In this document: positions 30,951 to 41,865 of the stretch, in pieces
Position numbering within the stretch: position 1 is the first letter of the stretch
Layout of the letters: each line of letters opens with the position of its first letter
DNA from: Photorhabdus australis DSM 17609
GTDB taxonomy: Bacteria; Pseudomonadota; Gammaproteobacteria; Enterobacterales; Enterobacteriaceae
Assembly: GCF_000711895.1 (NCBI RefSeq)
Contig: NZ_JONO01000005.1
Span: 93,191-157,190 of the forward strand
DNA: 64,000 nt
Reading direction: 5' to 3'
The notes under the pieces: model-generated
The model's input: the letters and a program-made list of their open reading frames with translations, nothing else
Told to the model about the DNA's origin: nothing
Databases searched by the model: none
Made by a program: the position numbers and the translations under genes

Positions 30951-31652
30951 CTATCCCCCCAAATACGCATTTCTCACAGCTTCATTAGCCAATAATGCAG
31001 CCCCACTGTCTTCCAGTACGATCTTACCATTTTCCAATACATATCCTCGGTCAGCCAGTTTTAGCGCCTGATTTGCATTCTGCTCAACCAGAAAGATTGT
31101 CATTCCTTCTTCCCGTAGCTGCTGAATAGTATCGAAAATCTGTATGATAATTATCGGTGCCAGCCCTAATGAAGGCTCATCCAGTAACAATAACTGGGGT
31201 TGACTCATCAAAGCACGACCAATTGCCAGCATTTGCTGTTCACCTCCGGACATCGTTCCAGCCCGTTGATTGCGTCTTTCCTGTAAACGAGGAAATAAAC
31301 CATAAACCCGTTCAATACGCTGCTGATATTGCGTTTTGTCAGCAAAAAATCCCCCCATGACCAAATTCTCTTCCACCGTCATACGAGCAAATATTCTGCG
31401 TCCTTCTGGAACAATGGCAATGTCTTCACGCATAATACGCGCTGTCGGCCATTGGGTGACATCCTTGCCACGAAAAATAATGGAACCTTCAGTCGCTCTA
31501 GGTGCACCACATAATGTACTGAGCAACGTTGTTTTTCCTGCACCGTTTGCTCCTATCAATGCGACGATTTCTCCCCGCTGAATATTCAAGCTAACCTGAT
31601 GCAATGCCTGAATTTTTCCATAGTGGGCAGATACCTGCTTAAATTCCAACAT
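30951..31652 (-). CDS. livF: Branched-chain amino acid ABC transporter ATPase LivF
   Basis: A 233-residue ABC ATPase. Walker A GANGAGKTTLL near residue 34, signature MSGGEQQMLAIGRAL near 135, Walker B LLLLDEPSLGLAP near 155. It energises uptake of leucine, isoleucine and valine with LivG. It is the last gene of livKHMGF, two bases after livG. Confidence 0.95.
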   Translation of the reverse strand: MLEFKQVSAHYGKIQALHQVSLNIQRGEIVALIGANGAGKTTLLSTLCGAPRATEGSIIFRGKDVTQWPTARIMREDIAIVPEGRRIFARMTVEENLVMGGFFADKTQYQQRIERVYGLFPRLQERRNQRAGTMSGGEQQMLAIGRALMSQPQLLLLDEPSLGLAPIIIIQIFDTIQQLREEGMTIFLVEQNANQALKLADRGYVLENGKIVLEDSGAALLANEAVRNAYLGG

Positions 31653-31654
31653 GA

Positions 31655-32428
31655 TTAATACACCTCACCCAGATATGCCCGGATAACATCCGGATTATTA
31701 CGAATCTCTTCTGGCCGTCCTTGTGCCAAAGGTATTCCCTGATTAACAACATAAATACGATCTGAAATCCCCATTACCAGCTTCATATCGTGCTCAATCA
31801 GTAAAACAGAAACCTGATGATGTTTTCTTAGTCCATCAATCAAGGCATTAAGTTCCGCTGTCTCTTTCGGGTTCAGTCCCGCCGCTGGCTCATCCAACAT
31901 CAGAATTTCAGGGCACATCACCATACAGCGTGCAATTTCTAAACGCCGTTGCTGACCATATGCCAGATTACCTGCCTGTCGATTTGCCAGTGATAACAAA
32001 CCAATCCGTTTCAACCAAATTACAGCCCGATCTACCGCCTCAGATTCTGCACGGCAGAATGCTGGCGTTTTAAAAAGCCCTGCCAGTAGACCACTTTTCA
32101 AATGCTGATGCTGTGCCACCAATAAATTTTCAATCACGGTCATTTCACGGAATAACCGTACATGTTGGAATGTTCTAACTACTCCCATACGGGCAATCTC
32201 CTGCCCAGATAACCCTTCCAAATGTCTTTCCCGCAATTTTATGGTACCGCTAGTCGGACGGTAAAACCCGGTCAAGCAATTAAAGATCGTGGTTTTTCCT
32301 GCACCATTAGGTCCAATGAGAGAGACAATTTCTCCCTGATTAAGTATCAGAGCAACATTGTTGACAGCCAGCAAACCACCAAAGCGCATGGTCAGATCAG
32401 AAACCTGCAATAATAATGTTGCACTCAT
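31655..32428 (-). CDS. livG: Branched-chain amino acid ABC transporter ATPase LivG
   Basis: A 257-residue ABC ATPase with Walker A GPNGAGKTTIF near residue 40, signature LAYGQQRRLEIARCM near 153 and the longer insert characteristic of LivG compared with LivF. Its ATG overlaps the livM stop as ATGA. Confidence 0.95.
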   Translation of the reverse strand: MSATLLLQVSDLTMRFGGLLAVNNVALILNQGEIVSLIGPNGAGKTTIFNCLTGFYRPTSGTIKLRERHLEGLSGQEIARMGVVRTFQHVRLFREMTVIENLLVAQHQHLKSGLLAGLFKTPAFCRAESEAVDRAVIWLKRIGLLSLANRQAGNLAYGQQRRLEIARCMVMCPEILMLDEPAAGLNPKETAELNALIDGLRKHHQVSVLLIEHDMKLVMGISDRIYVVNQGIPLAQGRPEEIRNNPDVIRAYLGEVY

Positions 32429-33711
32429 CCCCGTTCTCCTTCCTGCACATGGCTATCCTGTTGTTTCAACCTAACATCACGGCGTTTCATTGGTAGCAGC
32501 CCTTGCGGGCGCCAAACCATCATCAGTACCATCATTGCTCCTAGCAACAACATACTGTAGGCATTTAGATCACGCATCATCTCACGAGAAACCACCAGCA
32601 AAATTGCCGCCAGTATCACCGCAGTTTGCGAACCCATTCCTCCGAGTACCACAATAGCCAGCACAAAAGCAGATTCAGCAAAAGTAAAAGATTCTGGGCT
32701 GATGAAACCTTGCCGAGCAGCAAATAGCGTGCCAGCCAAACCAGCAAATGTGGCACTGATGGTAAATGCAGCCAGTTTGATACGAGTTGGGCTAATCCCC
32801 AAAGAACGGCAAGCAATTTCATCTTCACGTAGTGCTTCCCACGCGCGCCCCAATGGCATACGCAACAATCTATTGATAATAAATATCGTTACTATCACCA
32901 ACAGTAACACGACCAGATACAGGAAGATGATTCGGTCACTTGGATCGTATTTCCAACCAAAGAAATTATGGAAAGTATCCCAACCGCCCTCTTTCACGCT
33001 GCGGTTAAATTCCAGGCCGAAGAAAGTGGGTTTGGGGATCTGGCTAATGCCATTTGGGCCACCGGTTATTTCAGTATTATTCAACAGTAAAATACGAACA
33101 ATCTCACCAAAACCGAGTGTAACAATAGCCAGATAGTCACCTCTCAATCGCAATACTGGAAAACCTAATAACAACCCAGATAATGCAGCGGTTAACCCCG
33201 CCAACGGCAAACTTTGCCAAAATCCCAACCCGTAATAGTGACTGAGTAAAGCATAGGTATAAGCACCGATAGCATAAAAACCTGCGTATCCAAGCACCAG
33301 TAACCCTGACAGACCAACCACTACATTCAACCCCAATCCCAACATGACATAAATTAATGTCAGCGTAGCAATATCAACGCTACCACGAGAAACAATAAAC
33401 GGCCAAACAATGGCGGCAATAATGATCAATGCCGCCAGTCGTTTTTGTCCTTTAGTTGAACCATCGAAATCAGGTAGCACCCGGCTTTTAAATGGTATTT
33501 TTTTCATCGTCCGTTGAACAACAGGACGCAATAACTGGAACAGAAAAACAACCGCACAGCCAACACCAATCCACATCCAGCGCACTTCATCAGCACGGTG
33601 AACCACTAACTGCGTACCATCCAGTGATAATTGCATTCCCACCATAAAAACAGACAGCACAAATAAAGCAACTGAGGCGATAATGGCACTAATCCAATTG
33701 GCATGTTTCAT
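32425..33711 (-). CDS. livM: Branched-chain amino acid ABC transporter permease LivM
   Basis: A 428-residue permease with an N-terminal extension and about ten membrane segments. GLSGLLVLGYAGFYAIGAYTYALL and EAWEALREDEIACRSLGI, the EAA-type loop that docks to the ATPase (here GRAWEALREDEIA), are characteristic. It overlaps livH by four bases (ATGA). Confidence 0.95.
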   Translation of the reverse strand: MKHANWISAIIASVALFVLSVFMVGMQLSLDGTQLVVHRADEVRWMWIGVGCAVVFLFQLLRPVVQRTMKKIPFKSRVLPDFDGSTKGQKRLAALIIIAAIVWPFIVSRGSVDIATLTLIYVMLGLGLNVVVGLSGLLVLGYAGFYAIGAYTYALLSHYYGLGFWQSLPLAGLTAALSGLLLGFPVLRLRGDYLAIVTLGFGEIVRILLLNNTEITGGPNGISQIPKPTFFGLEFNRSVKEGGWDTFHNFFGWKYDPSDRIIFLYLVVLLLVIVTIFIINRLLRMPLGRAWEALREDEIACRSLGISPTRIKLAAFTISATFAGLAGTLFAARQGFISPESFTFAESAFVLAIVVLGGMGSQTAVILAAILLVVSREMMRDLNAYSMLLLGAMMVLMMVWRPQGLLPMKRRDVRLKQQDSHVQEGERG

Positions 33712-34634
33712 ACTTTTTCTACCTCCGGACGGCCTAAGATCCCGGTAGGCATAAACAACAACACAATAATAAGCAAAGCAAAAGAAACAACATCTTTATA
33801 TTCTGTGCTCAGATAAGCAGAAGTTAGAGCTTCAGAAATTCCCAAAATTAAGCCGCCAATCATCGCCCCCGGAATACTGCCAATCCCACCCAACACGGCT
33901 GCGGTGAAGGCTTTCATTCCTGCCATAAAACCAATATACGGATTTATCACACCGTAGAACTGTCCCAGCAAAACACCCGCTACCGCGGCCATTGCTGCGC
34001 CAATAACAAAGGTTAAGGAAATGACTTTATCAGTATTGATTCCTAACAAACTGGCCATTTTCAAATCTTCCGCGCAAGCACGACAAGCGCGCCCCATACG
34101 GGAATAGCGGATAAACATCGTCAGTACCAGCATGGCAAGAAATGTAACTATCCAGATAGTCAGTTGCATTGCAGTAATACTGGCAGAAAATCCATCACTT
34201 TCACCCAATACCCATTGTCCGGTAATCAGACTTGGCAGTGCCAAATCACGGGAACCTTGTGACAAACTGACATAGTTTTGCAGGAAAATAGACATTCCAA
34301 TTGCGGAAATCAGAGCAATCAGTCGTTTGGAATGACGAACAGGTCTGTAAGCTACCCGTTCAATACTCCAGCCATAAGCGCTGGCAATAACAATTGATGC
34401 CAAAAAAGCAGCGGTAACCAGTAACCAACCTAGATCGATGCCCATCATCATCAGGGCCGCAATCACAATAAAGGAGACGTAGCTGCCAATCATATAAACT
34501 TCGCCATGAGCAAAGTTAATCATCCCGATGATGCCGTAAACCATCGTATAACCAATGGCAATCAATGCATAAGTGCTACCCAGAGTAACTCCATTTAACA
34601 TCTGTTGTAAGAAATAGAGAAATTGCTCTGACAT
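33708..34634 (-). CDS. livH: Branched-chain amino acid ABC transporter permease LivH
   Basis: A 308-residue permease partner of LivM. The N-terminus carries LLNGVTLGSTYALIAIGYTM-like residues near 10-30 (here QMLNGVTLGSTYALIAIG). The ATPase-contact loop GRACRACAEDLKMASLLGI lies near 185. It is 62 bases downstream of livK. Confidence 0.95.
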   Translation of the reverse strand: MSEQFLYFLQQMLNGVTLGSTYALIAIGYTMVYGIIGMINFAHGEVYMIGSYVSFIVIAALMMMGIDLGWLLVTAAFLASIVIASAYGWSIERVAYRPVRHSKRLIALISAIGMSIFLQNYVSLSQGSRDLALPSLITGQWVLGESDGFSASITAMQLTIWIVTFLAMLVLTMFIRYSRMGRACRACAEDLKMASLLGINTDKVISLTFVIGAAMAAVAGVLLGQFYGVINPYIGFMAGMKAFTAAVLGGIGSIPGAMIGGLILGISEALTSAYLSTEYKDVVSFALLIIVLLFMPTGILGRPEVEKV

Positions 34635-34696
34635 ACCTTTATACCTCTGGAATAGCAGCCCCTGACAAACAGAAGCTGACGGCTATTCAAATGACT

Positions 34697-35809
34697 TTAT
34701 TTCGCAGAGGTAGAAGAACCATCTGCATGCCATTCAAAAATACCGAACTCAAATCCTTTCAAGTCACCCGCCTCATTCCAACTCAGTGTTCCCATTACGG
34801 TATCTACTGGATTAGCTTTTAGATCTTTTACTAAATCAGCAGGTTCCATACTACCGGTACGGCTCATTGCTGTTGTCAGAGATTGAATAGCAGCATAAGT
34901 TGTCCAGACAAACGGCCCGGTTGGATCTTCTTTCTTGCCTTTGATTGCATCAACAACAGCCTTGTTTACTGGAACCTGATCGTAACGCTTAGGTAGTGTT
35001 ACTAACATTCCTTCAGAAGCATCACCAGCGATATTGGACAGCGAAGAATTACCTACACCTTCCGGTCCCATAAAGCGAATTTTCAGACCAGCCTGCTTAG
35101 CCTGGCGCAAAATTTGCCCCATTTCAGGGTAGTAGCCACCGAAATAGACAAAATCCACGTTCTCTTTTTTCAGACGAGCGACTAATGCTGAGAAATCTTT
35201 ATCACCCGCAGTAACACCTTCAAACAGTACAATATTGACTCCTGCTTTTTTCAATTTGTCGAGAACAGACCGCGCTAACCCTTCGCCATACTGCTGTTTA
35301 TCGTGAACAATCGCCAAACGCTGAGGTTTAATCTTTTCAGCAATATATTTCGCCGCTGTTGGTCCCTGATCAGAATCCAACCCTGTAGTACGCAGAATCA
35401 TTTGGTAGCCACGGGTCGTCAGATCAGCATTAGTCGCTGCTGGCGTAATCATAATGACGCCTTCATCTTCATAGATATCCGAGGCTGGTTGAGTCGACGA
35501 AGAACACAAATGGCCAATAACATAACGAATGTTATCATTAATCACTTTGTTAGCGACTGCTACCGCTTGTTTCGGGTCACAGGCATCATCATATTCAACA
35601 CCCACCAGCTTATCGCCGTTAATGCCACCTTTGGCATTAATATCCGCAATCGCCTGACGCGCTCCAGTAAATTCCATATCACCATACTGAGCAACTGGGC
35701 CAGACATCGCCCCGACAATCGCTACCTTGATCTCTTTTGCCCATAGTGAATGGCTCATCACCATGGCAATACAACCCGCTAATAATGCTTTACCTGTTAT
35801 GATATTCAT
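34697..35809 (-). CDS. livK: Leucine-binding periplasmic protein LivK
   Basis: A 370-residue type I periplasmic binding protein. A signal peptide ends near SHSLWA, and the mature protein opens [20 protein letters not shown]. The segment [20 protein letters not shown] holds ligand-contact residues. [17 protein letters not shown] resembles LivK rather than LivJ, though it shares features of both, and only one such gene is present here. It is first in the operon, and its promoter lies in the 389-base upstream gap. Confidence 0.92.
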   Translation of the reverse strand: MNIITGKALLAGCIAMVMSHSLWAKEIKVAIVGAMSGPVAQYGDMEFTGARQAIADINAKGGINGDKLVGVEYDDACDPKQAVAVANKVINDNIRYVIGHLCSSSTQPASDIYEDEGVIMITPAATNADLTTRGYQMILRTTGLDSDQGPTAAKYIAEKIKPQRLAIVHDKQQYGEGLARSVLDKLKKAGVNIVLFEGVTAGDKDFSALVARLKKENVDFVYFGGYYPEMGQILRQAKQAGLKIRFMGPEGVGNSSLSNIAGDASEGMLVTLPKRYDQVPVNKAVVDAIKGKKEDPTGPFVWTTYAAIQSLTTAMSRTGSMEPADLVKDLKANPVDTVMGTLSWNEAGDLKGFEFGIFEWHADGSSTSAK

Positions 35810-36198
35810 TTATTTATCCCCATACTGTTATTGGTCTTATTTATTGTGTTTGCCTTTAAAATCTTTCATTATCGGGCTGGAAATTATGACCTTTTGTGAT
35901 TGATGATTAGATAAAGTGATTCTTATTAATAAGACTTTATTTTTCATGTCATTAAAATAGCATTTCATGCTTAAAATCAAATTAACAAGGTAGCAAAAAG
36001 CATTATATACAGAATAAAACACCAACAAAGATGGTTGGAATTTAGCCAAAACATAGTGTGATATTCTGGTTAAATATTAGTAAAGCAATCTTTAACTCGA
36101 AAGATCGAGGTCATTAAAAACATTTTTTCCAGTAACGTATAAAAATAGTCACACAACATTCTGACTGTTTATTCATCTACAATTGATATGGAAAAACC
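35810..36198. other. Divergent livK/panM control region
   Basis: About 390 AT-rich bases between the divergent livK and panM genes. It must hold both promoters. I could not define Lrp or other sites by eye. Confidence 0.4.
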
Positions 36199-36597
36199 AT
36201 GAAATTAACTATCGAGCAACTTACTGTTTTATCAGTACAAGATATGATTGATCTGGGGAAGATCTGGCCTCGGCAAACCCCTGAACAATGGCAAATCTAT
36301 CTAAAAAACGGCAAGAAACTGTTTGCTGCCCGTTTTAATGGCAGATTACTAGCCGCAGTAAAAATTACTTTCAGTCATCAATTTGGTCTGCTTGAAGATT
36401 TGTGTGTCCGTGAAATAACACGCCGCCGGGGAGTCGGTTTATATCTGATAAATGAAATAAAGGTCCACCATCCTACCGTTAAGCTATGGAAGCTCAGCCT
36501 TGAAGGTTTCCCAGATGCCAACGAGCCAGCATTAAAAGGTTTTATGAGCGCCTGTGGTTTTCATTATGACGCGACGTCAAATTATTATTCTAGTTGA
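36199..36597 (+). CDS. panM: PanD maturation factor PanM (PanZ), GNAT family
   Basis: A 132-residue GNAT-fold protein that triggers self-cleavage of the aspartate decarboxylase PanD and restrains it when acetyl-CoA is high. MKLTIEQL, LGKIWP, LFAARFNGRLLAAVKITF and VREITRRRGVGLYLINEI (the pyrophosphate-binding RRxGVG loop) match E. coli PanZ, and the place next to liv is conserved. Its end overlaps the convergent glycerate kinase by 13 bases. Confidence 0.9.
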   Translation: MKLTIEQLTVLSVQDMIDLGKIWPRQTPEQWQIYLKNGKKLFAARFNGRLLAAVKITFSHQFGLLEDLCVREITRRRGVGLYLINEIKVHHPTVKLWKLSLEGFPDANEPALKGFMSACGFHYDATSNYYSS

Positions 36598-37724
36598 CCC
36601 ATTTTCCAGACAGCAGCCACATTGCGGGCAGTCACTCGTAAATTTTCATGTCCGTAAGCAAGAGCATCAGACAGAGAACAAACGCCGGGAATAATGGAAA
36701 AAACAGCATCCAATCCATGATCATGAACAATACTGTAGTCTTTACTCATACCGCCAACCAATGCAATAGTTGCGATGGCATATTTTTTGGCGATACGGGC
36801 AACACCAATTGGCGTTTTACCATAAATAGTCTGGCTGTCTATCCGACCTTCTCCAGTAATAACCAGGTTAGCCCCCTGTAGTGCTTCTTCCAGCTTTAGA
36901 GTGGAGATAACAATATCAATTCCCGGTTGCAATTTAGCGTTCAACCAACCAAGTAAAGAAGCCCCCATACCACCTGCTGCTCCTGCACCGGGTACATCAA
37001 TGACCCTGGTTTCTGTCAAGAATTCAATTTTTTCACCATAATGACGTAAAGCAGCATCCAACTCTTTCACCATCTCTGGTGTCGCCCCTTTCTGGGGACC
37101 AAAAATAGCCGATGCACCCAACTCACCACATAGCGGGTTAGTCACATCACAGGCGACGATAATTTCAGTGTGACTCAAACGGGAATCCAAACCAGAGAGA
37201 TCAATTTCAGCAAGCTGGCTTAATGCTGCACCTCCAGCCTTGAGTTCTTTACCACTAATATCAAGCAGATGAACCCCCAGTGCCTGCATCATACCGGCAC
37301 CACCATCATTAGTCGCACTGCCCCCAATCCCCAAAATTATCTTTCTGACACCTTTATCTAAAGCAGCCAGTATCAGCTCACCTGTACCATAAGTCGTGGT
37401 TATCAGTGGATTACGCTTTTCCATTGGAACCAGATGTAAGCCAGAAGCGGCGGCCATTTCAATAACAGCCGTTCTTTCATCACCCAGAATACCGAAAAAG
37501 CTATCCACTGGCTGATTTAACGGCCCAGTAACAGACAGATGGATAACCTGCCCATTCATGGCTGCTACCATTGATTCAACCGTTCCTTCACCACCATCAG
37601 CCATGGGTAATTTGATATATTCGGCTTGTGGATAAATTTCACGAAATCCCTGTTCTATTGCTTCAGCGACCTGCGAAGCACTAAGACTTTCTTTAAATGA
37701 ATCAGGTGCAATCACAATTTTCAT
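36585..37724 (-). CDS. Glycerate kinase (GarK/GlxK family)
   Basis: Phosphorylates glycerate to 2-phosphoglycerate (type I glycerate kinase). It has 379 residues from MKIVIAPDSFKESLSA at 37724; a GTG at 37733 is an alternative. LPMADGGEGTVESM near residue 42, GGSATNDGGAGMMQALG near 130 and NLVITGEGRIDSQTIYGKTP near 285 are the family landmarks. GarK and GlxK cannot be told apart from sequence alone. It is not part of a visible garD or glx cluster. Confidence 0.92.
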   Translation of the reverse strand: MKIVIAPDSFKESLSASQVAEAIEQGFREIYPQAEYIKLPMADGGEGTVESMVAAMNGQVIHLSVTGPLNQPVDSFFGILGDERTAVIEMAAASGLHLVPMEKRNPLITTTYGTGELILAALDKGVRKIILGIGGSATNDGGAGMMQALGVHLLDISGKELKAGGAALSQLAEIDLSGLDSRLSHTEIIVACDVTNPLCGELGASAIFGPQKGATPEMVKELDAALRHYGEKIEFLTETRVIDVPGAGAAGGMGASLLGWLNAKLQPGIDIVISTLKLEEALQGANLVITGEGRIDSQTIYGKTPIGVARIAKKYAIATIALVGGMSKDYSIVHDHGLDAVFSIIPGVCSLSDALAYGHENLRVTARNVAAVWKMGQLE

Positions 37725-37760
37725 ACGATTCACTCAGGGTTGAAGGCACTGAAAAATAGG

Positions 37761-37789
37761 AACAAAAAAGGCGATAAATCATTATCGCC
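37761..37789 (-). terminator. Intrinsic terminator of rpoH
   Basis: On the minus strand an eight-base stem (GGCGATAA with TTATCGCC), a four-base loop and a T-rich tract, 36 bases after the rpoH stop. Confidence 0.88.
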
Positions 37790-37824
37790 CTTTAACTTAC
37801 TCATTATAAATACATTAAATTTAT

Positions 37825-38682
37825 TTACGCCTCAATCGCTACCCGCAGTTTTTTCATGGCATTTTTTTCAAGCTGACGTACGCGCTCAGCAGAAACACCG
37901 TACTTATCAGCCAGTTCTTGCAAGGTAGATTTATTATCATCATCCAACCAGCGACAACGGATAATATCCTGACTGCGCTCATCTAAACCTTCTATTGCCA
38001 CTGATAATTTATCAGCAGCATGGTTTTCCCAGTTGTCCTCTTCGATGCCGTCTGCAAAATCAGACGCTTTATCCTGAAGATACAGAACAGGAGCAACCGG
38101 CTGCCCTTCCTGATTATCATCATCGGCAGACATATCAAATGCCATATCCTGCGCTGACATACGAGATTCCATCTCACGTACATCTTTACTGGTTACACCA
38201 AGTTCTTTGGCAACCATCTCCACTTCGTCTTGATTGAACCAACCCAGACGCTGTTTAGTTTTGCGCAGATTGAAAAACAGCTTACGCTGCGCTTTAGTTG
38301 TTGCAACTTTTACAATACGCCAGTTACGCAGCACATACTCATGGATTTCAGCTTTAATCCAGTGAACAGCAAAAGAAACCAGACGTACCCCCACCTCTGG
38401 GTTAAAACGACGTACTGCTTTCATCAAGCCAATATTCCCTTCCTGAATTAAATCTGCCTGAGGCAAGCCATAACCAGCATAGCTGCGAGCGACATGAACA
38501 ACGAAGCGCAGATGAGACAGAATCAGCTTCTTAGCTGCATCCAGATCTCCCTGGTAATGCAGCCTTTCAGCCAGTTCCTTCTCTTCCTCTGCGGTCAGCA
38601 TCGGATAGGCATTAGAGGCACGGATATAGCCCTCCAGACTTCCTTGAGGAACTAACGCTAAGGTTTGCATTTCTTTGGCCAT
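37825..38682 (-). CDS. rpoH: Heat-shock sigma factor RpoH (sigma-32)
   Basis: A 285-residue alternative sigma factor. Region 2 contains [41 protein letters not shown] and the RpoH-specific box [17 protein letters not shown] near residue 132. Region 4 ends in [23 protein letters not shown], the helix-turn-helix for the -35 element. It directs the heat-shock response. It is followed by an intrinsic terminator and lies next to ftsYEX as in E. coli. Confidence 0.98.
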   Translation of the reverse strand: MAKEMQTLALVPQGSLEGYIRASNAYPMLTAEEEKELAERLHYQGDLDAAKKLILSHLRFVVHVARSYAGYGLPQADLIQEGNIGLMKAVRRFNPEVGVRLVSFAVHWIKAEIHEYVLRNWRIVKVATTKAQRKLFFNLRKTKQRLGWFNQDEVEMVAKELGVTSKDVREMESRMSAQDMAFDMSADDDNQEGQPVAPVLYLQDKASDFADGIEEDNWENHAADKLSVAIEGLDERSQDIIRCRWLDDDNKSTLQELADKYGVSAERVRQLEKNAMKKLRVAIEA

Positions 38683-38894
38683 TCAAATCCTCTCAAATAA
38701 GACTTAAATCGTTAGTACAAATTACATCAGTACATATGAACTAATGTTCAACACACAGCGGTACAGTCTATCACCAGAATGTGCATATTCAAGTTACAGA
38801 TGCGCGAAGTAGTCATAATTTCAGTACAGACAATATCCACTGTGAAGTTACGGAACAAAAAATAACAGATTGTTTTATATTTATGCAAGTAACT

Positions 38895-39869
38895 TTATTC
38901 TGGCGTAAAGTGGCGCAAATGCTGAGTTGTCGCTAGCCAAGCGGCTACCCAACCAATCATGGCAGAGATAAGAACTAGCAATAAGGATTCATCCCATGAA
39001 AGTCCATATAAATTAAATGTCGTACCAAACACGCTGGCAACCTGTGTTACAACATCAGAGAGCTTCCACACCAACAAGGCAGAGAGTATTAATGATAAAA
39101 TTGCCCCAAGCCCCCCTAACAAAGCACCACCATTAAGGAATGGACGTAAAATAAAACCATCAGTTGCACCAATCAACTTCATCACATTAATAGCATCACG
39201 GTGACTGAAAATGCTGAGGCGCACGCTATTACCGATGACCAAAAACAACGCCACTATCATCAAAATACCGATCACTGTTGCAATCTGACCGACAAGGCCC
39301 GTCAACGCAGCCAGACGAGCAAACCAGCTATCATCCATCCTAACTTCTTCAATGCCTTTGACCTGAGAAACTCTGTCACGCAACGTAGTCAAAGTCTGTG
39401 AACTCTGGAAATCAATTTTCGGTGTAATGATAGCAACAGCGGGTAATGGATTCTCTTCCAGCATATCCAAAGCGCCGCCAAAACCGGACCAAGTACGGAA
39501 CTCTGTCATGGCTTCCTGACGTGAAAGATAATTAACATTATCTACCCCATCGAGTGCTTTCAGTTCACTTATTAATTTCTGAGCACTGTTATCATCCAGT
39601 GACTTATCAAGATAAACTGTCAGCTGTGGAGTGGGATACCATTTTTCCGCGGCCTGGCTAACGTTCTTCCATACTATGTAACAAACGCTGGGTAATGTCA
39701 GTGAAATCGCAATCACCATAATTGTCAGCAACGTTGCCAGCGGTTGACGCAGCATATCTGTCAGTGCATTCATCCAGGCATAACGCCACTGTTCACGCCA
39801 TCCCCCTCGCAGCATTTTGTTTTTCGGTCTGGTTACTCTTCCTGCAACCTTACGCACATTTTTAACCAT
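38895..39869 (-). CDS. ftsX: Cell division protein FtsX
   Basis: A 324-residue integral membrane partner of FtsE with four membrane segments and a large periplasmic domain (about residues 65-210). This domain activates the amidase regulator EnvC. The ATG overlaps the end of ftsE by eight bases. Confidence 0.96.
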   Translation of the reverse strand: MVKNVRKVAGRVTRPKNKMLRGGWREQWRYAWMNALTDMLRQPLATLLTIMVIAISLTLPSVCYIVWKNVSQAAEKWYPTPQLTVYLDKSLDDNSAQKLISELKALDGVDNVNYLSRQEAMTEFRTWSGFGGALDMLEENPLPAVAIITPKIDFQSSQTLTTLRDRVSQVKGIEEVRMDDSWFARLAALTGLVGQIATVIGILMIVALFLVIGNSVRLSIFSHRDAINVMKLIGATDGFILRPFLNGGALLGGLGAILSLILSALLVWKLSDVVTQVASVFGTTFNLYGLSWDESLLLVLISAMIGWVAAWLATTQHLRHFTPE

Positions 39870-40527
39870 GATGTTCCCCCGTCATACGGCCCTGGCTCAG
39901 CGTCAAAATACGATATTTTCGCTTCTCAATCAGTGCCATATCATGGGTCGCCATCAGCACTGTTACCCCTACCCGATTAAACTCTTCAAACAGCCGTAAA
40001 ATGCCTTCCGACAACTCACCATCAAGGTTACCCGTTGGCTCATCCGCCAGCAAAACAGTCGGCTTATTCACAACGGCACGGGCAATGCCAACACGTTGCT
40101 GCTCACCACCCGAGAGTTGAATCGGGAAATTCTTCGCTTTGTCCAGTAAACCAACTTTATCTAATGCAGCAGAAGTTCGGCGACGAATATCTTCAGAACT
40201 CGCACCAGAAATGATAAGTGGCATTGCCACATTATCGTATACCGTTCGATCCAGCAGCAGGTGATGATCCTGGAAGATCATACCAATCTGACGACGGAGG
40301 AAAGGGACTTCACGGCTTTTTAACCGGCTGATATCATGGCCTGCAAACCAGATATGTCCAGCGCTAGGTCGCTCAATGCCACAGATAAGTTTCAGCAAGG
40401 TACTTTTACCTGCTCCTGAGTGACCAATCAAAAATGCCATTTCCGCAGGGCGCAAATGAAAATTCACCCCTTGCAGGGCTTGCCTTCCCCCCAGATAAGC
40501 TTTACTGACCTGTTCAAAGCGAATCAT
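39862..40527 (-). CDS. ftsE: Cell division ATPase FtsE
   Basis: A 221-residue ABC ATPase: Walker [15 protein letters not shown] near residue 35, signature [16 protein letters not shown] near 138, Walker [13 protein letters not shown] near 159. It works with FtsX in septal wall hydrolysis. It begins six bases after ftsY. Confidence 0.97.
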   Translation of the reverse strand: MIRFEQVSKAYLGGRQALQGVNFHLRPAEMAFLIGHSGAGKSTLLKLICGIERPSAGHIWFAGHDISRLKSREVPFLRRQIGMIFQDHHLLLDRTVYDNVAMPLIISGASSEDIRRRTSAALDKVGLLDKAKNFPIQLSGGEQQRVGIARAVVNKPTVLLADEPTGNLDGELSEGILRLFEEFNRVGVTVLMATHDMALIEKRKYRILTLSQGRMTGEHHG

Positions 40528-40533
40528 CGGTAA

Positions 40534-41865
40534 TTAATCCTCTCGGGCAAAAAGTGCCTCTATAAAATCGTCTGCCTTAAATGGCCGTAAATCTTCAATT
40601 CCTTCCCCGACACCAATATAACGGATAGGAATTTCAAACTGATCAGCAATGGCGAAAATCACTCCACCTTTGGCTGTACCATCCAGTTTTGTTAATGAAA
40701 TACCTGTCAGCCCAACGGCTTCATGGAACAGTTTAGCCTGACTTATTGCATTCTGACCGGTACTGGCATCCAATGTCAGCATGATTTCATGTGGAGCGTC
40801 TTCGTCCAGTTTTTTCATCACCCGAACAATTTTCTTCAACTCTTCCATCAGGTGAGATTTATTTTGCAAACGGCCTGCGGTATCTGCAATCAATATGTCT
40901 ATGCCTTTGGCTTTAGCTGACTGCATGGCATCGAAAATTACAGAAGCTGGATCAGCGCCGGTATGTTGCGCCACCACAGGAATATGATTGCGTTCGCCCC
41001 ATACTTGTAACTGCTCAACGGCGGCAGCGCGGAAAGTATCCCCAGCCGCCAACATGACAGATTTACCTTGTTCCTGAAACTGACGTGCCAATTTACCGAT
41101 CGTGGTGGTTTTACCAACACCATTAACACCAACCATCAAAATGACATACGGTGTTTTTCCTTCAATATCCAGCGGTTTATCAACTTTAGTCAGAATACCA
41201 GACATCTCTTCTTTCAGTTTGGCATACAACGCTTCTGCATCTTTCAGCTCCTTACGACTAGCATGGTCCGTCAGACTGCCAATGATTTTGCGGGTAGTAT
41301 CGACACCAACATCAGCAATTAACAACTGCTCTTCCAATTCATCGAACAGATCATCATCGATCTTTTTACCACGGAACAGACTCAGGAAACCGGACCCTAA
41401 ATTTTGACGAGTTTTAACCAAACTACGTTTCAAACGCGTGAAAAATCCTTCTTTAGTCGGGCGTTCCTGTTCCTTAGATACCACCGGCTTTGGCTGTTCG
41501 GTTAGTACCCGTTCCGCCTGCTCTGCGGCTAATCTTGCTGCTTCTTCCGCCAAACGCTGTTGTTCTGCTTGTTCAGCCGCCAATTTCGCCGTTTCTTCAG
41601 CAAGCCGTTGTTGTTCCACCTGCTCTGCGGCTAACCTTGCTGCTTCTTCTGCCAAACGCTGTTGTTCTGCTTGTTCAGCCGCCAGTCTCGCCGTTTCTTC
41701 AGCAAGCCGTTGTTGTTCCGCCTGCTCCTCGGCTAATCTCGCCGCTTCCTCAGCAAGACGCTGTTGCTCCGCTTGCTCTACAACCAATTGTTCTTCTTTT
41801 TGCTGTTCTTCCTGACGACCACGCCCGAACCAGGAGAAAAAGCCTCTTTTTTTCTCTTTTGCCAT
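40534..41865 (-). CDS. ftsY: Signal recognition particle receptor FtsY
   Basis: A 443-residue SRP receptor GTPase. The C-terminal NG domain (from about residue 145) has GVNGVGKTTTIGKLARQF, DTAGRLQNKSHLMEEL and TKLDGTAKGG. The acidic N-terminal A domain (about residues 22-118) is unusual, being built of about five tandem 18-residue units of the form AEQQRLAEEAARLA. At the N-terminus KEKKRGFFSWFGRGR is an amphipathic membrane-targeting helix, as in other enterobacteria. Confidence 0.97.
   Translation of the reverse strand: MAKEKKRGFFSWFGRGRQEEQQKEEQLVVEQAEQQRLAEEAARLAEEQAEQQRLAEETARLAAEQAEQQRLAEEAARLAAEQVEQQRLAEETAKLAAEQAEQQRLAEEAARLAAEQAERVLTEQPKPVVSKEQERPTKEGFFTRLKRSLVKTRQNLGSGFLSLFRGKKIDDDLFDELEEQLLIADVGVDTTRKIIGSLTDHASRKELKDAEALYAKLKEEMSGILTKVDKPLDIEGKTPYVILMVGVNGVGKTTTIGKLARQFQEQGKSVMLAAGDTFRAAAVEQLQVWGERNHIPVVAQHTGADPASVIFDAMQSAKAKGIDILIADTAGRLQNKSHLMEELKKIVRVMKKLDEDAPHEIMLTLDASTGQNAISQAKLFHEAVGLTGISLTKLDGTAKGGVIFAIADQFEIPIRYIGVGEGIEDLRPFKADDFIEALFARED
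41505..41800 (-). repeat. Tandem 54-bp repeats coding the FtsY A domain
   Basis: About five near-identical 54-base units encode (AEQAEQQRLAEEAARLAA)-like coiled-coil blocks. Alternate units differ by an A/T residue change and many positions are identical at the DNA level. They can change in number by slippage. Confidence 0.85.
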
